From NCBI GenBank assembly GCA_010279815.1, contig QEOQ01000238.1:144958-208957 (forward strand): a DNA stretch of 64,000 nucleotides, read 5' to 3'. Source of the DNA: Brachionus plicatilis (Eukaryota > Rotifera > Eurotatoria > Ploima > Brachionidae). The notes beneath the pieces were generated by a model. That model had not been told where the DNA came from and ran no database searches. It saw nothing but the letters and a program-made list of their open reading frames with translations. Positions 42,798 to 54,000 of this stretch are shown piece by piece. Each line of letters begins with the position of its first letter. Position 1 is the first letter of the stretch. The translations under genes were made by a program, and so were the position numbers.

Positions 42798-42998
42798 ATG
42801 AAGCAACAAGCCTCAAAGCTTTCCAAAAAACACTATTTTACGCGTTTGGCACCTGGCATTTATCAGTTTGATAATCGTGATGAATACCATGGAACCTGTC
42901 AAATCAAGAATCGTGTGTTTGTTAATATGCCTAAAAAAGGTCGGCCAAAAAACTCTTCAAATTCCATTCTTGGAACTTCAGAACGTTCAATATCTTAA
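42798..42998 (+). other. Coding-like fragment with basic GRP motif
   Basis: A 66-codon frame reading LAPGIYQFDNRDEYHGTCQI and MPKKGRPKNSSNS. The KKGRPK stretch resembles an AT-hook, and composition is protein-like. Probably a transposase or host gene remnant. Family not recognised. Confidence 0.3.
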
Positions 42999-42999
42999 A

Positions 43000-45900
43000 T
43001 AAAGCTTTTAAAGATTAAACATTGTTTATTATAAACCGGTTACATATCTCCTTTTTTTTTTAAATTTTAGCCAAATTTAATTCAAATTTTTTTATAACTA
43101 AATTCAAGATAAATTGTTATTTCTAAAAACTCACCTTGTTAAACAAAATAAGCGCTTGTCGCACCATGTTCAGTCAAACCGACCCAAACCATTACTGACA
43201 GAGGGTTTTTTGATAGACCATAAAGTCCTTTTATAATAATTAGCTTATTTAATTTGATTAAATTTATCAAAGTACCTCCAATAAGAAGCCTTAGAATATT
43301 AATTATATTAAACTAAAATTAATAATAGAACAAAAATTTAATTTTTTTATCAATTTTATTAAATAATTAAAAGTCTGAACAACACACCATAATAGTGTAT
43401 TAAAAATTTTTCTATGAATTTTTCTGGATTTACTAAAAGCTCGTTGTAAGACCCTACAACTATAGACAAATCGCAGCAGACTTTAATTCGAAATTATCCA
43501 ATTATATTAATATATTAGCCTATTATTATATTATTATTTATTTATAATTATTTTTTTATAAATTTTTATTAATAAATATTTGTTATATTAAAATTTGTTA
43601 ATTTGTTGATCAAAAAAATGATCACTTATTTTTTTTAGATTATCTTAACAAAAGAAATTTATTACTTTTTTATTTGATAATCACATCAGTGATTTGAAAT
43701 GAGGATTTTGGAAATTACCCTAAGCAAGCCTTTTTTACCAAAAATAATTTTATTTATCTCCAATTTTCGAAAATTTACTTCAATTTTTAAGAAATATATT
43801 ATTTATCGCTTAATATGGCTAGTCAAGGAATATTAATGTAAAATCTTATGTGAATTCTGCAAAATTGAATGCTATTAAAAATTATTAAGAATAAAACGCA
43901 ATTATTTGGAACAGATTTTGCAGACTTTTGCAGTAGATGAAACAAAAGTTGTTTCACTTTGTTTTATTTGCAGAACGAGTTTTTGACAATTAAAACAAGA
44001 TTTATGAAATTTCACAATGCCCCTTAATTTGATTCTTTCTTGCTATTTTTTTTCTTTTTTTTTAATTAAATAAACTAAATATAAATTAAATCAATTAAAT
44101 TCAATCAAAATTTAAATTAATTTAATTAAAGAAATTAATCCACTTCTTTAAAAGTGGAGATAAAAATCACAAATTTGTTTTTAATGAATTTTAGACAAAA
44201 ATTCCATTTCTTTAATTCGATTTTAAAGGGCTTTATTTAAAGTTTTTATTTTAAATTTGCTTTTTTAAATTGTTTTCTTTGGAATAAAACATAAAGAAAT
44301 TAAGGTGTATTGAAGGAATTGAAAATTAAATTTTTATTTAATTTGATAACTGAAATAATCTTTCGATAGAGAGGAGTTACTTGTTGAAAGAAAAATATTA
44401 ATGTACTGAAAAATGATATTGCCAAGACAAACACTTGATTTAGATTATTTTTGATATGTTATAAATATTTGATTTTGTTGTGGGAGAGATTTTTGATATT
44501 TTTAAATAAAAAAAAATATTTAAATAAGTCTTTTTATTGAAAAAAATTTAAAACAGAAAAAAAAATGCATTTTAAATACATTTAGATATATTCATAAAAA
44601 AATCACACAGGGACCTTGGCATATACCTGAGCACATTCAAGTTAGTTAAAAAAATTTATTTTTTACCAAATTTAAATTAAGTTAAGTGATTAGACCTTGC
44701 TAAAATATTACGTAAATAAAAGTGAACAAAGATTTTGGTCACAATACTTGAATCAAGGGCTCCTCTTATTCAGTAAATATAAATTAGGTGAAATTTGTGG
44801 ATTTTTATTACATAACATTTTATTTTTATATTAAAACGTAAACAATTTTAATTAATTTGATTTTTATTTTAAAAAATAAGCTTTTAAATTCTTAAAATTT
44901 CTCAAAATTGTTTTCCCACTTTGTTTAGAAAATTCAAGCTAGTTTGAATTGATTGTATTGATTTTCTATACCAGTGATTTAAACTAGATCTATCCAGCAT
45001 TAAGCATCCTTTAATTTTAAGTGATAAACAGTTTTTTTTTATGAATAAAAAATACAAAAATTAGATCAAGATTTAGTCTTATTTTTTCCCCAATAAGTAT
45101 CTATCTTTTTTTAAATTAATTTTTACTGTTAATTAATTATATTATTGCAGTTTACCAAAAAAATGCTATTAAATTTTTTGCTTATAAATTTTAATTCAAA
45201 TAAACAATTTTTATTTTCAAAATTTTAGTGAAAAAAAAAAGACATTTTCTTTTATACAAGATTTATAATTTGTTTGTTTTCGCTCAATCTCTTAATAGAT
45301 GATTAAAATAATGAATTTTTATTCAGTCTTAAAAATAGGTAAATAGCCTGTTGATTAAATTTGAAATTGAAAAATAAAATTTTTTTTTCAAATTTATTAA
45401 AGTTAGCTTTGACAATTAGGTCTCCTTGATTTTTAATTAATAGTATTTTTCATAGTGTGCTAAAGCATTGAGGTTTCGAGTGCATATTAAATATATTAGC
45501 TGAACAATTTTAATTGAAAAAAAAATGTTCAGGAGAAGATTAATTTTCAAGATTTATGTGGTTTCAAAAATTTCACAATATAAAAATTTTTCAACAATTT
45601 TCTGCTTTATAAGGTTTAAGGAAAATTTTATGAGGTTTCTTTGCTTTTTTTCTCCTAAAATTCTCTAAAGTAATATCTTAATAGGAGCATTTTCTATTCG
45701 TTTAGTAAAATTATTATTTTTTAATAATCAAATTATAAAGTCAACTTTTTTGTCAATTACACTAGAAATTTTATTTAAATTGATAAAAATAATTTATCAT
45801 GAGACAAGTTTGATTATTTAATTAAGACTAATTTAACACTAAAATTTTTTTCAATTTTTTTTCCAATTAAAAATTTTCTTAAGTTTTTTAATAATTTTCA

Positions 45901-46653
45901 ATTACCATCAAAGGTGTTTTTTAAATAAAAAATTTTCTAAATTTTGAAAGTTTTTCTAGTGCTTAAAATAATTTACACGATCCGATAAACTGCTTTTTGA
46001 GGTCCATCTCTGTAAGGTTAATTTCAGACTTTTGGCAATACATTTTAGAGTAGATTAAAATTACCGTAATTTTAATGAATTAATAAACTTCGAAGCAAAT
46101 TTATAGATCTAAATAAATCCGAATTAAGTGTTTATCATTTCATGGTTTTGAGTTGTAATTATCAAGTGCCAAAATATTAAAAATTTTAAAGTTAAAAATA
46201 CATCTGTAACATTTAAGAAAGAAATGAGTTCCATTCCGAAGTGTCTGGGTTTACATTGTACCATGTTTTTAAAACAGAACAAAAATATAAGTAATACAAA
46301 GTGAAGCCGAAAGATAAAGGTTCCGGATATATATTCACTAATCTGAATAATTAAAAACATGCATAATTTTTTAAAATATTTTTTTAAATGGGATTAAACT
46401 ATCCATCTGTTAAAGCTTTTTAATATTATTATTTTTTTTTTAAATGAATTTAGTTATTTCAAACAATATAGCGTAATAAAATAGTTAATTAATAGTTAAA
46501 TAGTTAAAAGAATGTTTAATATTTTTAAATGATTTTTAATTTTAAAATGTTGTTGTAATATACTGCGTTAAATTAAAACTTAGTAAAAAGGAATACACTT
46601 AAAAAATCTAAAAAAAAAAATTTTTAAAAAACTTGGACTTTTTTTTGGGTCTT
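43000..46653. other. Gene-free A/T-rich stretch
   Basis: No gene or clear repeat found. 42530-42660 just before it has several CACACTC motifs; 46124-46360 has a cysteine-containing 78-codon minus-strand frame with no motif. Confidence 0.4.
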
Positions 46654-47090
46654 TTAAACAACTCCGCTCTCGACTAAAGTGTTTATTTTAAGTTCTTCAT
46701 GCATTAGTGAGCTGGAGTAAGTAAAGGGTTTTTTAAGGATCAAACGACGACAAGAGTATTGAAAACCTTGAACTCGTTGCTTACTTGATTCTGAAATATG
46801 AGCAAAAAGTAGACTACCGTAATCTATATTTGAGATTACTAGCGAAAAATACATTTTTAAATTTACTTTTGCTGGAATTTTCCATTTTTTATTGTTTTAG
46901 ATTTGTAAAATATTCATTTTTTTATAGGCATTTTGCTCTTAAGTGTTCGACATAAAACTTAAGGCTCATATTTGAGTCTAGGATAGCTCATAAATATTTT
47001 GGATTGTGTTCCCTTGCAATCTTTTCTCCAAAAATATGTAGATTTAGTTCTTCTTTACTTTTATGATTTTTTTGAAATTTATTTTATGAA
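46654..47090 (-). pseudogene. LINE reverse transcriptase thumb/C-terminal fragment
   Basis: The minus strand reads ELNLHIFGEKIAREHNPKYL (the LNIxGxxI...KYLG region after the RT palm) and, in a second frame, LVISNIDYGSLLFAHISES then QRVQGFQYSCRRLI (the YGSxLW...QxxxLR region). Frameshifts lie near 46855 and 46990. It lies head-to-head with another RT fragment on the plus strand. Confidence 0.65.
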
Positions 47091-47143
47091 CATTTTGATC
47101 CACCAAGGTCTCTTATATAAAATTCAACAACTCAAGATACAAC

Positions 47144-47823
47144 CAGAGTAGGGAAACTGATACTGAATAACTGATCAGTATCAGTTAATTTCAGTTATCA
47201 GTTAAACTGAAACTGACCGATAACTGATTTTGAATTAACTGAGACTGACTGAAAACTGTTTTACTATTTATTTGAATTTTTGAAAATTTTTTTTTCGGTT
47301 TTAATTTAGTTTTACACTTATATATTTTTTTGACTAGTTAGTAATGCTTTGCAATAAATAAAAAGCTAATATATACATTATCTAAACCTTTTTTATTTTC
47401 TTTTATTTGAAATAAAGCTCATTTTCGAAAAATTTTTGAAAAATCGGTCTAGAGATTTTAAAGTTTTATCTTTGTTAGTGAGAGATATTTATTCGATTCA
47501 AGCCAGCTCGGCACCTATCGAAAAATATTTTTCTGGGTCTACATTTTTGATGAGACCACATAGAAGTAGATTCACTTATAAAAATTTATCAAATATAATG
47601 TTTCTAAAATGTATTAAAAAATATATGTAAATATCCGTTTTAAATGTTAATTAGACTTTAATTTTTATAAACTGTTTAATAAATAAACTAATTGTATCAT
47701 TTTTCTAATTAACTGATTTTTAACTGATAACTGATACCCATTAACTGAGACTGATACTGAACTGATGCTCGAAAAACTGATACTGACTGAAAACTGATTT
47801 TTTTATAACTGATCCCAACTCTG
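47144..47823 (+). mobile_element. hAT element, 680 bp, exact 8-bp TSD, dimerisation domain retained
   Basis: Flanked by exact GATACAAC (47136-47143 and 47824-47831). Ends CAGAGTAGGGAAACTGAT and, inverted, CAGAGTTGGGATCAGTTA. Both subterminal zones are dense in AACTGA/TCAGTT motifs (dozens in total). At 47436-47630 the plus strand encodes LLVRDIYSIQASSAPIEKYF then MRPHRSRFTYKNLSNIMFLK, the C-terminal hAT dimerisation domain. An internally deleted derivative of an autonomous hAT. Confidence 0.93.
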
Positions 47824-47939
47824 GATACAACCAATAATATCTCAATGGATTAAAGAATTCTTAAAAGATGGAACATTTTTTATTGAGGACAATAACAAAA
47901 AATCTAATACTAAGTCAAGTAAAACAGAAGGAGCTATCC

Positions 47940-48065
47940 CAGAGTTTTATAAAAGTCACAAGTCAAGACTTGTTATTTTAAAAAAAAATATTTTCAAGTC
48001 CAAGTCATACTTTTACTTGTTTTTGACTTGTTAAGACTTTTTTTCCTGACTTTTGTACAAGTCTG
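47940..48065. mobile_element. AAGTC-family hAT MITE, 126 bp, exact 8-bp TSD
   Basis: Flanked by exact AGCTATCC (47932-47939 and 48066-48073). Ends CAGAGTTTTATAAAAGTCAC and, inverted, CAGACTTGTACAAAAGTCAG. This shortest, intact copy defines the ends and the 8-bp duplication of the AAGTC family scattered through the window. Confidence 0.9.
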
Positions 48066-48504
48066 AGCTATCCTATCTCCGATTCTTTTCCTTATTTTCA
48101 TAAATGACATTCCAAAAACAACGCCTAACTACGCCAAAAATGAATCGTTATTATTTTCAGATGATCTTTTTAGTTTCTATTTTGGCCGCAAAACTAGACG
48201 TATTCAATGCGTGATGTAGCGACACTTAAGGAACTTAGAGGACTGGTTAAAAATGTGAAGGCTTAAAACATTTGGATCAAAATCGACTTATTTAATTTTT
48301 ATTATTTATTTATGGCAATGTTAAATTTTGGTACAAAAATTACAGTACAAAAAGTTAAAACTTTATAATTTTTTTATTAATTGTGCAAAAATTGTTCTGC
48401 AAAAAATTAAAATTATTTGTTTAAATTTCTTTTTCAATGTAAATATTGAAACATGATTTTTTAAACATTAAACATAATTGTGATATTTTATTTAAGTGAA
48501 TTTA

Positions 48505-48931
48505 TGGCATCTTGAAGTTGATGATCAATTCAAAATATCATTTCAATTCAAAAAGTTTATCCTTAGATATTAAACTAATTTAAATGATTGTAATGTATTA
48601 TGCTTTACATGCAATGTAGATTTAGAAAATAAAAAAAAAATTGAAAAAACATTTTCTCAGTCCATTGATAATCGATTTTAATATTTAAATATATTAACTG
48701 ATTTTTTGTAGAGTTTATTTGAGATTTTTTATTTAAAAGTATTTGTGTTAGCATTCAAAATTAAATTTTTAAAAAAAATTCAAATAAAAAATTCCAAATT
48801 AGTAATAAAATGAAAATAAAACTTTACAAATAATCAGTTAACTAAATTGAAAATCGATTTTATTATTGGATTGAGAAAATGTTTTTTCAATTTTTTCTTA
48901 TTTTCTAAATCTACATTGCATTTAAATCATT
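48505..48931. mobile_element. GGCATCTTGAAG-family MITE copy 2, right end truncated
   Basis: Matches 25036-25470 closely (GGCATCTTGAAGTTGATGAT, GATATTAAACTAATTTAAAT, CCATTGATAATCGATTTTAA) and then breaks at an AAGTC-family fragment. Confidence 0.75.
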
Positions 48932-49598
48932 TTAAAGTCCAAGTCAGGACTTTAAAATATTTTTTAAAATTGGCTAGATTAGGCTTCATATCAAAAAATT
49001 TATATACTCTTGGGTTGTCTAATGAAATAGATTTTCCAATTTTCTTGCAATTTTAGCATAAATTTCTTCTTCAGTATTCAAAATTTTAAAGCCCGGACTT
49101 GGATTTTTGAATGAAATTTAAAAAAATAATTAAGCCTTGGACTTTTGAAAAAAATAATTAAAGTCTTTGGTCGGGGTTTTGTGAATTTCAAGAACAAATT
49201 GAACAAAAATTCTTCACTTTTTAATAAATTAAAATTAAAGTTAATAAAAAATACTAGAAAAAATACTGCAACATACTTTGTTGCATCTTTTTAACCCAAA
49301 ATAAAATTTTTGTTTTCTTTATTTTTTAAGAAATCAAATCAATAATATATTTAAATCTTAATGATTCGTTTTTTTTGTCATTTCTTACATGAGTAAAATT
49401 ATTCTAGGTAAAATAGGTGCAACAAAGTAGTATTATTTTTTCTAATATTTTTTATTAACTTTAATTTTAATTTATTAAAAAGTGAAGAATTTTTGTTCAA
49501 TTTGTTCTTGAAATTCACAATACCTTTGGTCGGACTTTTGAAAAAAAAAAGTCTGTACTTGGACTTTACTTGAGACTTGTGACTTTTAAACAACTCTG
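48932..49598. mobile_element. AAGTC-family element split by a Mutator-like MITE
   Basis: Left piece 48932-49174 shares CTCTTGGGTTGTCTAATGAA and TTCTTCTTCAGTATTCAAAA with 26585-26812. The right piece resumes at 49525 and ends ACTTTTAAACAACTCTG at 49598. The MITE 49175-49524 interrupts it with a 9-bp duplication. Confidence 0.75.
49175..49524. mobile_element. Mutator-like (MULE) MITE with exact 9-bp TSD
   Basis: Flanked by exact TTTGGTCGG (49166-49174 and 49525-49533). Ends GGTTTTGTGAATTTCAAGAA and, inverted, GGTATTGTGAATTTCAAGAA, with long inverted repeats of about 110 bp containing AAATTCTTCACTTTTTAAT and TACT(G)...GTTGCA. Long TIRs plus a 9-bp duplication are the Mutator pattern. Related copies lie in KSR intron 2. 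Confidence 0.88.
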
Positions 49599-49710
49599 AT
49601 TACAAATACCATCCGACTGCGGTCCGTGTCTTAGTAAAATCATTTTGGCTTGACTTGAAGATTTTTTTCTGAAAAAAGTCATTTCAAAAAATTTGAAACA
49701 AAAATGGCCG

Positions 49711-50026
49711 CCAAAATAAATAGATAAATCGGAGAAAAATTCATGTGACTGCCTAAATAAATAGATGGAACGGCAAAAAATTCATGTGGTCGCCTAAATA
49801 AATAGATGAAACGGCAAAAAATTCATGAGGCCGCCTAAATAAATAGATGGAACGGCAAAAAATTCATGTGGCCGCCTAAATAACTACATGGAACGACAAA
49901 AAATTCATGTGACTGCCTAAATAAATAGATGGAACGGCAAAAAATTCATGTGGCCGCCTAAATAAATAGATGGAACGGCAAAAAATTCATGTGGCCGCCT
50001 AAATAAAAAGATGGAACGGCAAAAAA
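49711..50026. repeat. Tandem array, 41-bp unit, 7.7 copies
   Basis: Seven full 41-bp units start at 49711, 49752, 49793, 49834, 49875, 49916 and 49957; a partial one starts at 49998. Core CCTAAATAAATAGATGGAAC then GGCAAAAAATTCATGTGGCC. Units 6 and 7 are identical by eye; units 1 and 5 are the most divergent. The flanks are AAGTC-family DNA, ending GACTTTTACGCAAGTCTG at 50166. A single unit-like core sits in the MITE at 4632-4928. Confidence 0.95.
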
Positions 50027-50547
50027 ACTTATTTTAAAAATAATTTTTCAAGTCAAGTAATAAGACTTTTTTTTTTAAAGAAAAAAATTCAAGTCAAGTC
50101 AAAAGGCTTCAAAATTCAAAAAAAAGACTTTAAAATGACTTTTTTCCTGACTTTTACGCAAGTCTGGTCTGGGACAACTGCAACACTTGAATGAACTTTA
50201 AATCTGACCAAGAATAAAATTTGCATTCTATGCTGCAAATGATCACTGTTTGCTGCGTTTGAGATGAAGTAATGTGACATGGGCTACTGATGCACGCGTT
50301 CTCAAGAGCTGATTAATTTTGCTGGTTTGTTTTCAATTTAGTAAATGAGATTAAAATGAGTTGTGCTCTCAATTTACAAAAATTAAAATGTGGCCTAAAT
50401 AGTTTTTGTTTTTTGAGCTAGTGCCTGGATCAGCTTTGTTCTCAAATGCCTGGATATTCTAATCTCACTTCTATTACATAATCATTGATTATTTTTTAAT
50501 AAATAAATAAATAAATTAAATCAAGTTCTATTTAGTTCGCTTGCCAA

Positions 50548-50754
50548 ATGAGTCTTAATGTGTTTACACTTGGTGGGCTCAGCGTCTGTGCGTCACACTG
50601 CTTTGGACGCATGTGTGCGCGTCTAATGGACTCGGACGCGAGCGCTATAAAAGCCCAGCTCGACTCGCTTCTACTCTCTCTCAGCCAAAGAAGTGACATC
50701 GAGCGCACCTGTCAGAAAGCGGTGCACCAATTGCGTCATTTTATCATAAATTAA
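50548..50754 (+). CDS. Small ORF upstream of KSR; possible uORF or alternative first exon
   Basis: 68 codons from ATG 50548, or 42 from ATG 50626. The latter part (MDSDASAIKAQLDSLLLSLS, then RTCQKAVHQLRHF) is helical and uses G/C-ending codons like the KSR exons, unlike flanking DNA. It ends TAA before any clear donor; GCG|GTGCAC near 50730 is a possible splice site. The same bases contain a TATA-box-like element, so this may instead be promoter plus 5' UTR of KSR. Function unknown. Confidence 0.35.
   Translation: MSLNVFTLGGLSVCASHCFGRMCARLMDSDASAIKAQLDSLLLSLSQRSDIERTCQKAVHQLRHFIIN
50646..50653 (+). promoter_or_regulatory. Candidate TATA box for KSR
   Basis: GCTATAAAAGCC in a G+C-rich block about 365 bp before the KSR ATG. 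Pyrimidine-rich start-like sequence (TCGCTTCTACTCTCTC) lies 20-35 bp downstream. It overlaps the small ORF, so both readings cannot be confirmed from sequence alone. Confidence 0.4.
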
Positions 50755-51010
50755 ATAATTCAAAATAGTTCATAATTTATTAATGAAGTAATACGGCGAG
50801 AAGGCAACGAATAATATTCAATTGAATGAGTCTTGTTCATTCATTGCTTTTATTTTCTCTCTTATTTCTTTTATGCAATATATGTAGCTTGGTTGGGATT
50901 GTTGTTGCAATAATTTAAAAATATTATTTTAGAAATTAATTATTATTATTAATTTTAAATCCATATTTTTTGTGAATTCACTTTTTGGCAACTATGAAAT
51001 TGCGAGTGTA

Positions 51011-54000
51011 ATGGACAGCAAGGAGACCATCGAGCAAAAGCTCGAGCAGATCGACAAAATCATAAGGATATGTCTGCAGTCGTCTGTGACCCAGCTCGGC
51101 AAGGACCAGAACAACAACCCGTGCTCGCCCGACTCCAACAATGTACCTTTTTGCCCCAATGGGAAAAAAATAAAAATTTTTCTCATCTCTTTTTTTTCTC
51201 TTTTTTTCCTCTAGACTGCAGTTTTTAAGCTTTTTGCCAAGCAACTCACGCTGCTCAAACAGCGCTCCAAAGACGGCCATGCCAATTTGTACAGCAAGTA
51301 TCCCAACTTGAAAAAATGGCTTCAGCTGGTGAACGTGCCGGAGAGTTTGCTTAACGAGATGGACTTGTCGCGGGTCACTTTTCACGACCTGTTCTGCAAG
51401 GAGAGAGTGGATGAGGTGAGAGCGTGTCTTAGCGATTGTGGTCCCAGTCTGGATGACAAAGAGATAAGCAAGGTGTTCAACGGGTTCCAGTGTTTGCGTC
51501 AGCTGTCAAACCCGGACGTGGAGTCCGCGCAGAACATGGCCAATTCATCTACTAACAACTCCATATCACAGTCGGTCTCGTCGACGTCCTCGTCGAGCTC
51601 TTCGGTTGTCACAGGACAGCAGGCCATGCACGGCAAGCAGTCTGTGGCCGAGATAAACAGCTCGAATTCTGTGCGCGTCAAACAGCAGCGAAAGTCCGAG
51701 TCCGATGTCCAGTTCAACTCGGTGAACTGCTCCAATGGGCCCAAACAGCTCAAGCCGCTCACTAATAATCAATACAGTACATCAACAAACAATTTTTCCA
51801 ATCTTTCCTCATCCTCAACAAGCTCAAGCAGTTCGAATAAAAAGAACAATTTCACTTTTTCGCCCACTCTTCCAGTCAAATCCAAAAGTAAGTGTTTTTT
51901 TTTTTTTTTTTTTTTTATTAATAAAATTATTTATTAAATGGGAATTTGGAAAATTTGGAATTTTTTTTTTATTTTTGCTAAGACTGGTGATTTTCAGCTT
52001 AAATTTTTTTTTTAATTAAAATTAAAGTTAATTAAAAATATTGGAAAAAATACTGCAACAAACTTTTTTTACCTAAAAAAATTTTTATCATGGAAAAGGG
52101 GGTATTGTGAAAATCCTTTTTTGGTGAATTAAAATTTGAGTTAATAAAATATACTTAAAAAAGGCTTCAAATTATTTTCGTAGGTAATTTTATTATTTTC
52201 GTAGCCAAAAAAATATAAATGTAGAAAAAAAAATATATCACATTTTTAATAGAAAGTAAATTAGTTGTTTGTATTTTTATTGATTTTAGGTGGACGGCCT
52301 CTTTTTTTTGGAGCCTCTTTTGAGTTTAGTCTTGTAATAGTTATTGACCAAGTCGGTTGAATGAGCAATCTATTGTTAGCATTGTTCTCTTGTTTTGATA
52401 ACTGTGAAATAGGTTCCATTTGATTATCATGTTGTTGTTCATCGACCTTTGAAATTTGATGTTCAAGATTGATACTTTGTAAAGCTGGGTTGGTTGGTCC
52501 AGTAGATTTTTTAGTCACTAATGCCATATTTGCTTGTTTTCGTCTTCCTCTTTTTGAATTGCATTTTATGTTTAAATCAATAGATGGAAATTGACATAAG
52601 CCAAGATTGTAAGCCACACCAATGACATGTTTATAAATATAATTTTTTTTCCAATCTGGACATGAACATTCGCTAAGTTGCCATTGATCATTATTAAATC
52701 TTACTTAACGCAACGTCATCTCTATGGTTGATAGGTCTTAAAATTGATGTCGAAGAGGATTCTGTATCACTCATTTTAAAAATTTACTTATCACTATTCA
52801 AACTCACTAAATATTCAACATTTATTTAGAAAAAATAACTTTTAAATTAGAATAAAACTCATCAATTTTCTCTAATTTACATCTGATACAAAATTAATTT
52901 TTTAGCTACTAAATAATTAAATCTATCTTTTTTTATTTAGCTACTTTTTTATTTTTAAATTTAAATTTAAATTTAATTAAATTTTTTTATTTTAAAATAA
53001 AATCATTTCTTTTTTTTTTTAAGTAAATCAAATCAATAATAAATTTAAATCTTATTCATATTTTATGATTTGTCTAATAAAAGCATGAGAAAAATTAGGA
53101 AATATACGAATTGATAAGATTTAAATAGATTATTGATTTGATTTACCTTAAACAAAAAGAAGAAAATAAAAATTTTATTTTAGACAAAAAAGGTGCAACA
53201 AAGAATGTTGCAGTATTTTTCCTAGTATTTTTTATCTAATTTAATTTAAATAAATCAAAATATGAAGAATATTTGTTCAATTTGTATTTGAAATTCACAA
53301 GACATAATTATCTGAATTTAGTGACATTTCAGTAAAAAATCAAAAAATGAACACTGATTTTATAAAAGGAACATGTTAACTTTTGTTATAAAACAAATGC
53401 GGTTCTAATGAAATTCCGATCAAAAACATAATTAAATTTCCATTTTTAAAAGAATTTCACAATTATTTAAAAAAATTTTAAATTTATTCAAATTTTAATT
53501 AATTACATGTCATTAATAATGAATTTTTATTTTTCTAAAAAAAAGTGCTCAATTTTGAACAACATGTCACTAAAATAGAGTACTCTTTTTAAAGACATGT
53601 CAATAAATTTGGATACTTAAATAATAATAAGCTACAGCAGGTCACCTGCGGAGCGAGAGTAGATGTGAAAAAAAAAAATTAAATTTTAGTCTTCATTTAA
53701 TATGCAATTCAGTCAAGTTCATTCATATACTAAACTCGATTATTTATAACTTATGTTATTTCGGAAAATTTTAAGTAATTTTAACACACCTAATTAAAAA
53801 AAAGTAAATCAAATTAAATTAAAAAATTTAATTCAAATTTATTTAATTTATTTCTATGCGAAATTGATGTTCATGATCAAATATAAATTTCAAATCAAAA
53901 TTTAAAAAAAAAAGATCATTTTTATAAATTTTTTTATTGATAAATGACTAAACTTATAAATATAATTTGTTTAAACTTGAAGTATATTAAAAAATTCTAA

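Larger units (their letters stand above)
47085..48300 (+). pseudogene. LINE reverse transcriptase palm fragment split by two hAT insertions
   Basis: Skipping two insertions with duplications (47144-47831 and 47940-48073), the plus strand reads continuously: HQGLLYKIQQLKI, then SQWIKEFLKDGTFFIEDNN, then LSPILFLIFINDIP, then SLLFSDDLFSFYFG, the RT motif C box with SDD in place of YADD. LRNLEDWLKM follows after stops. Both insertions preserve the frame across the target duplication, which confirms the reconstruction order. The PQGS segment before LSP is missing. Confidence 0.8.

Noticed and set aside
49711..50026. CRISPR-like array
   Set aside because: Units are contiguous with no unique spacers and the genome is eukaryotic: a minisatellite.
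50972..51010. Earlier KSR start at a GTG
   Set aside because: Non-ATG start with no supporting context; ATG at 51011 opens the conserved region.
50978..51772. Minus-strand frames over KSR exons 1-2
   Set aside because: Shadows of the coding strand; no motifs, and they cross the intron.
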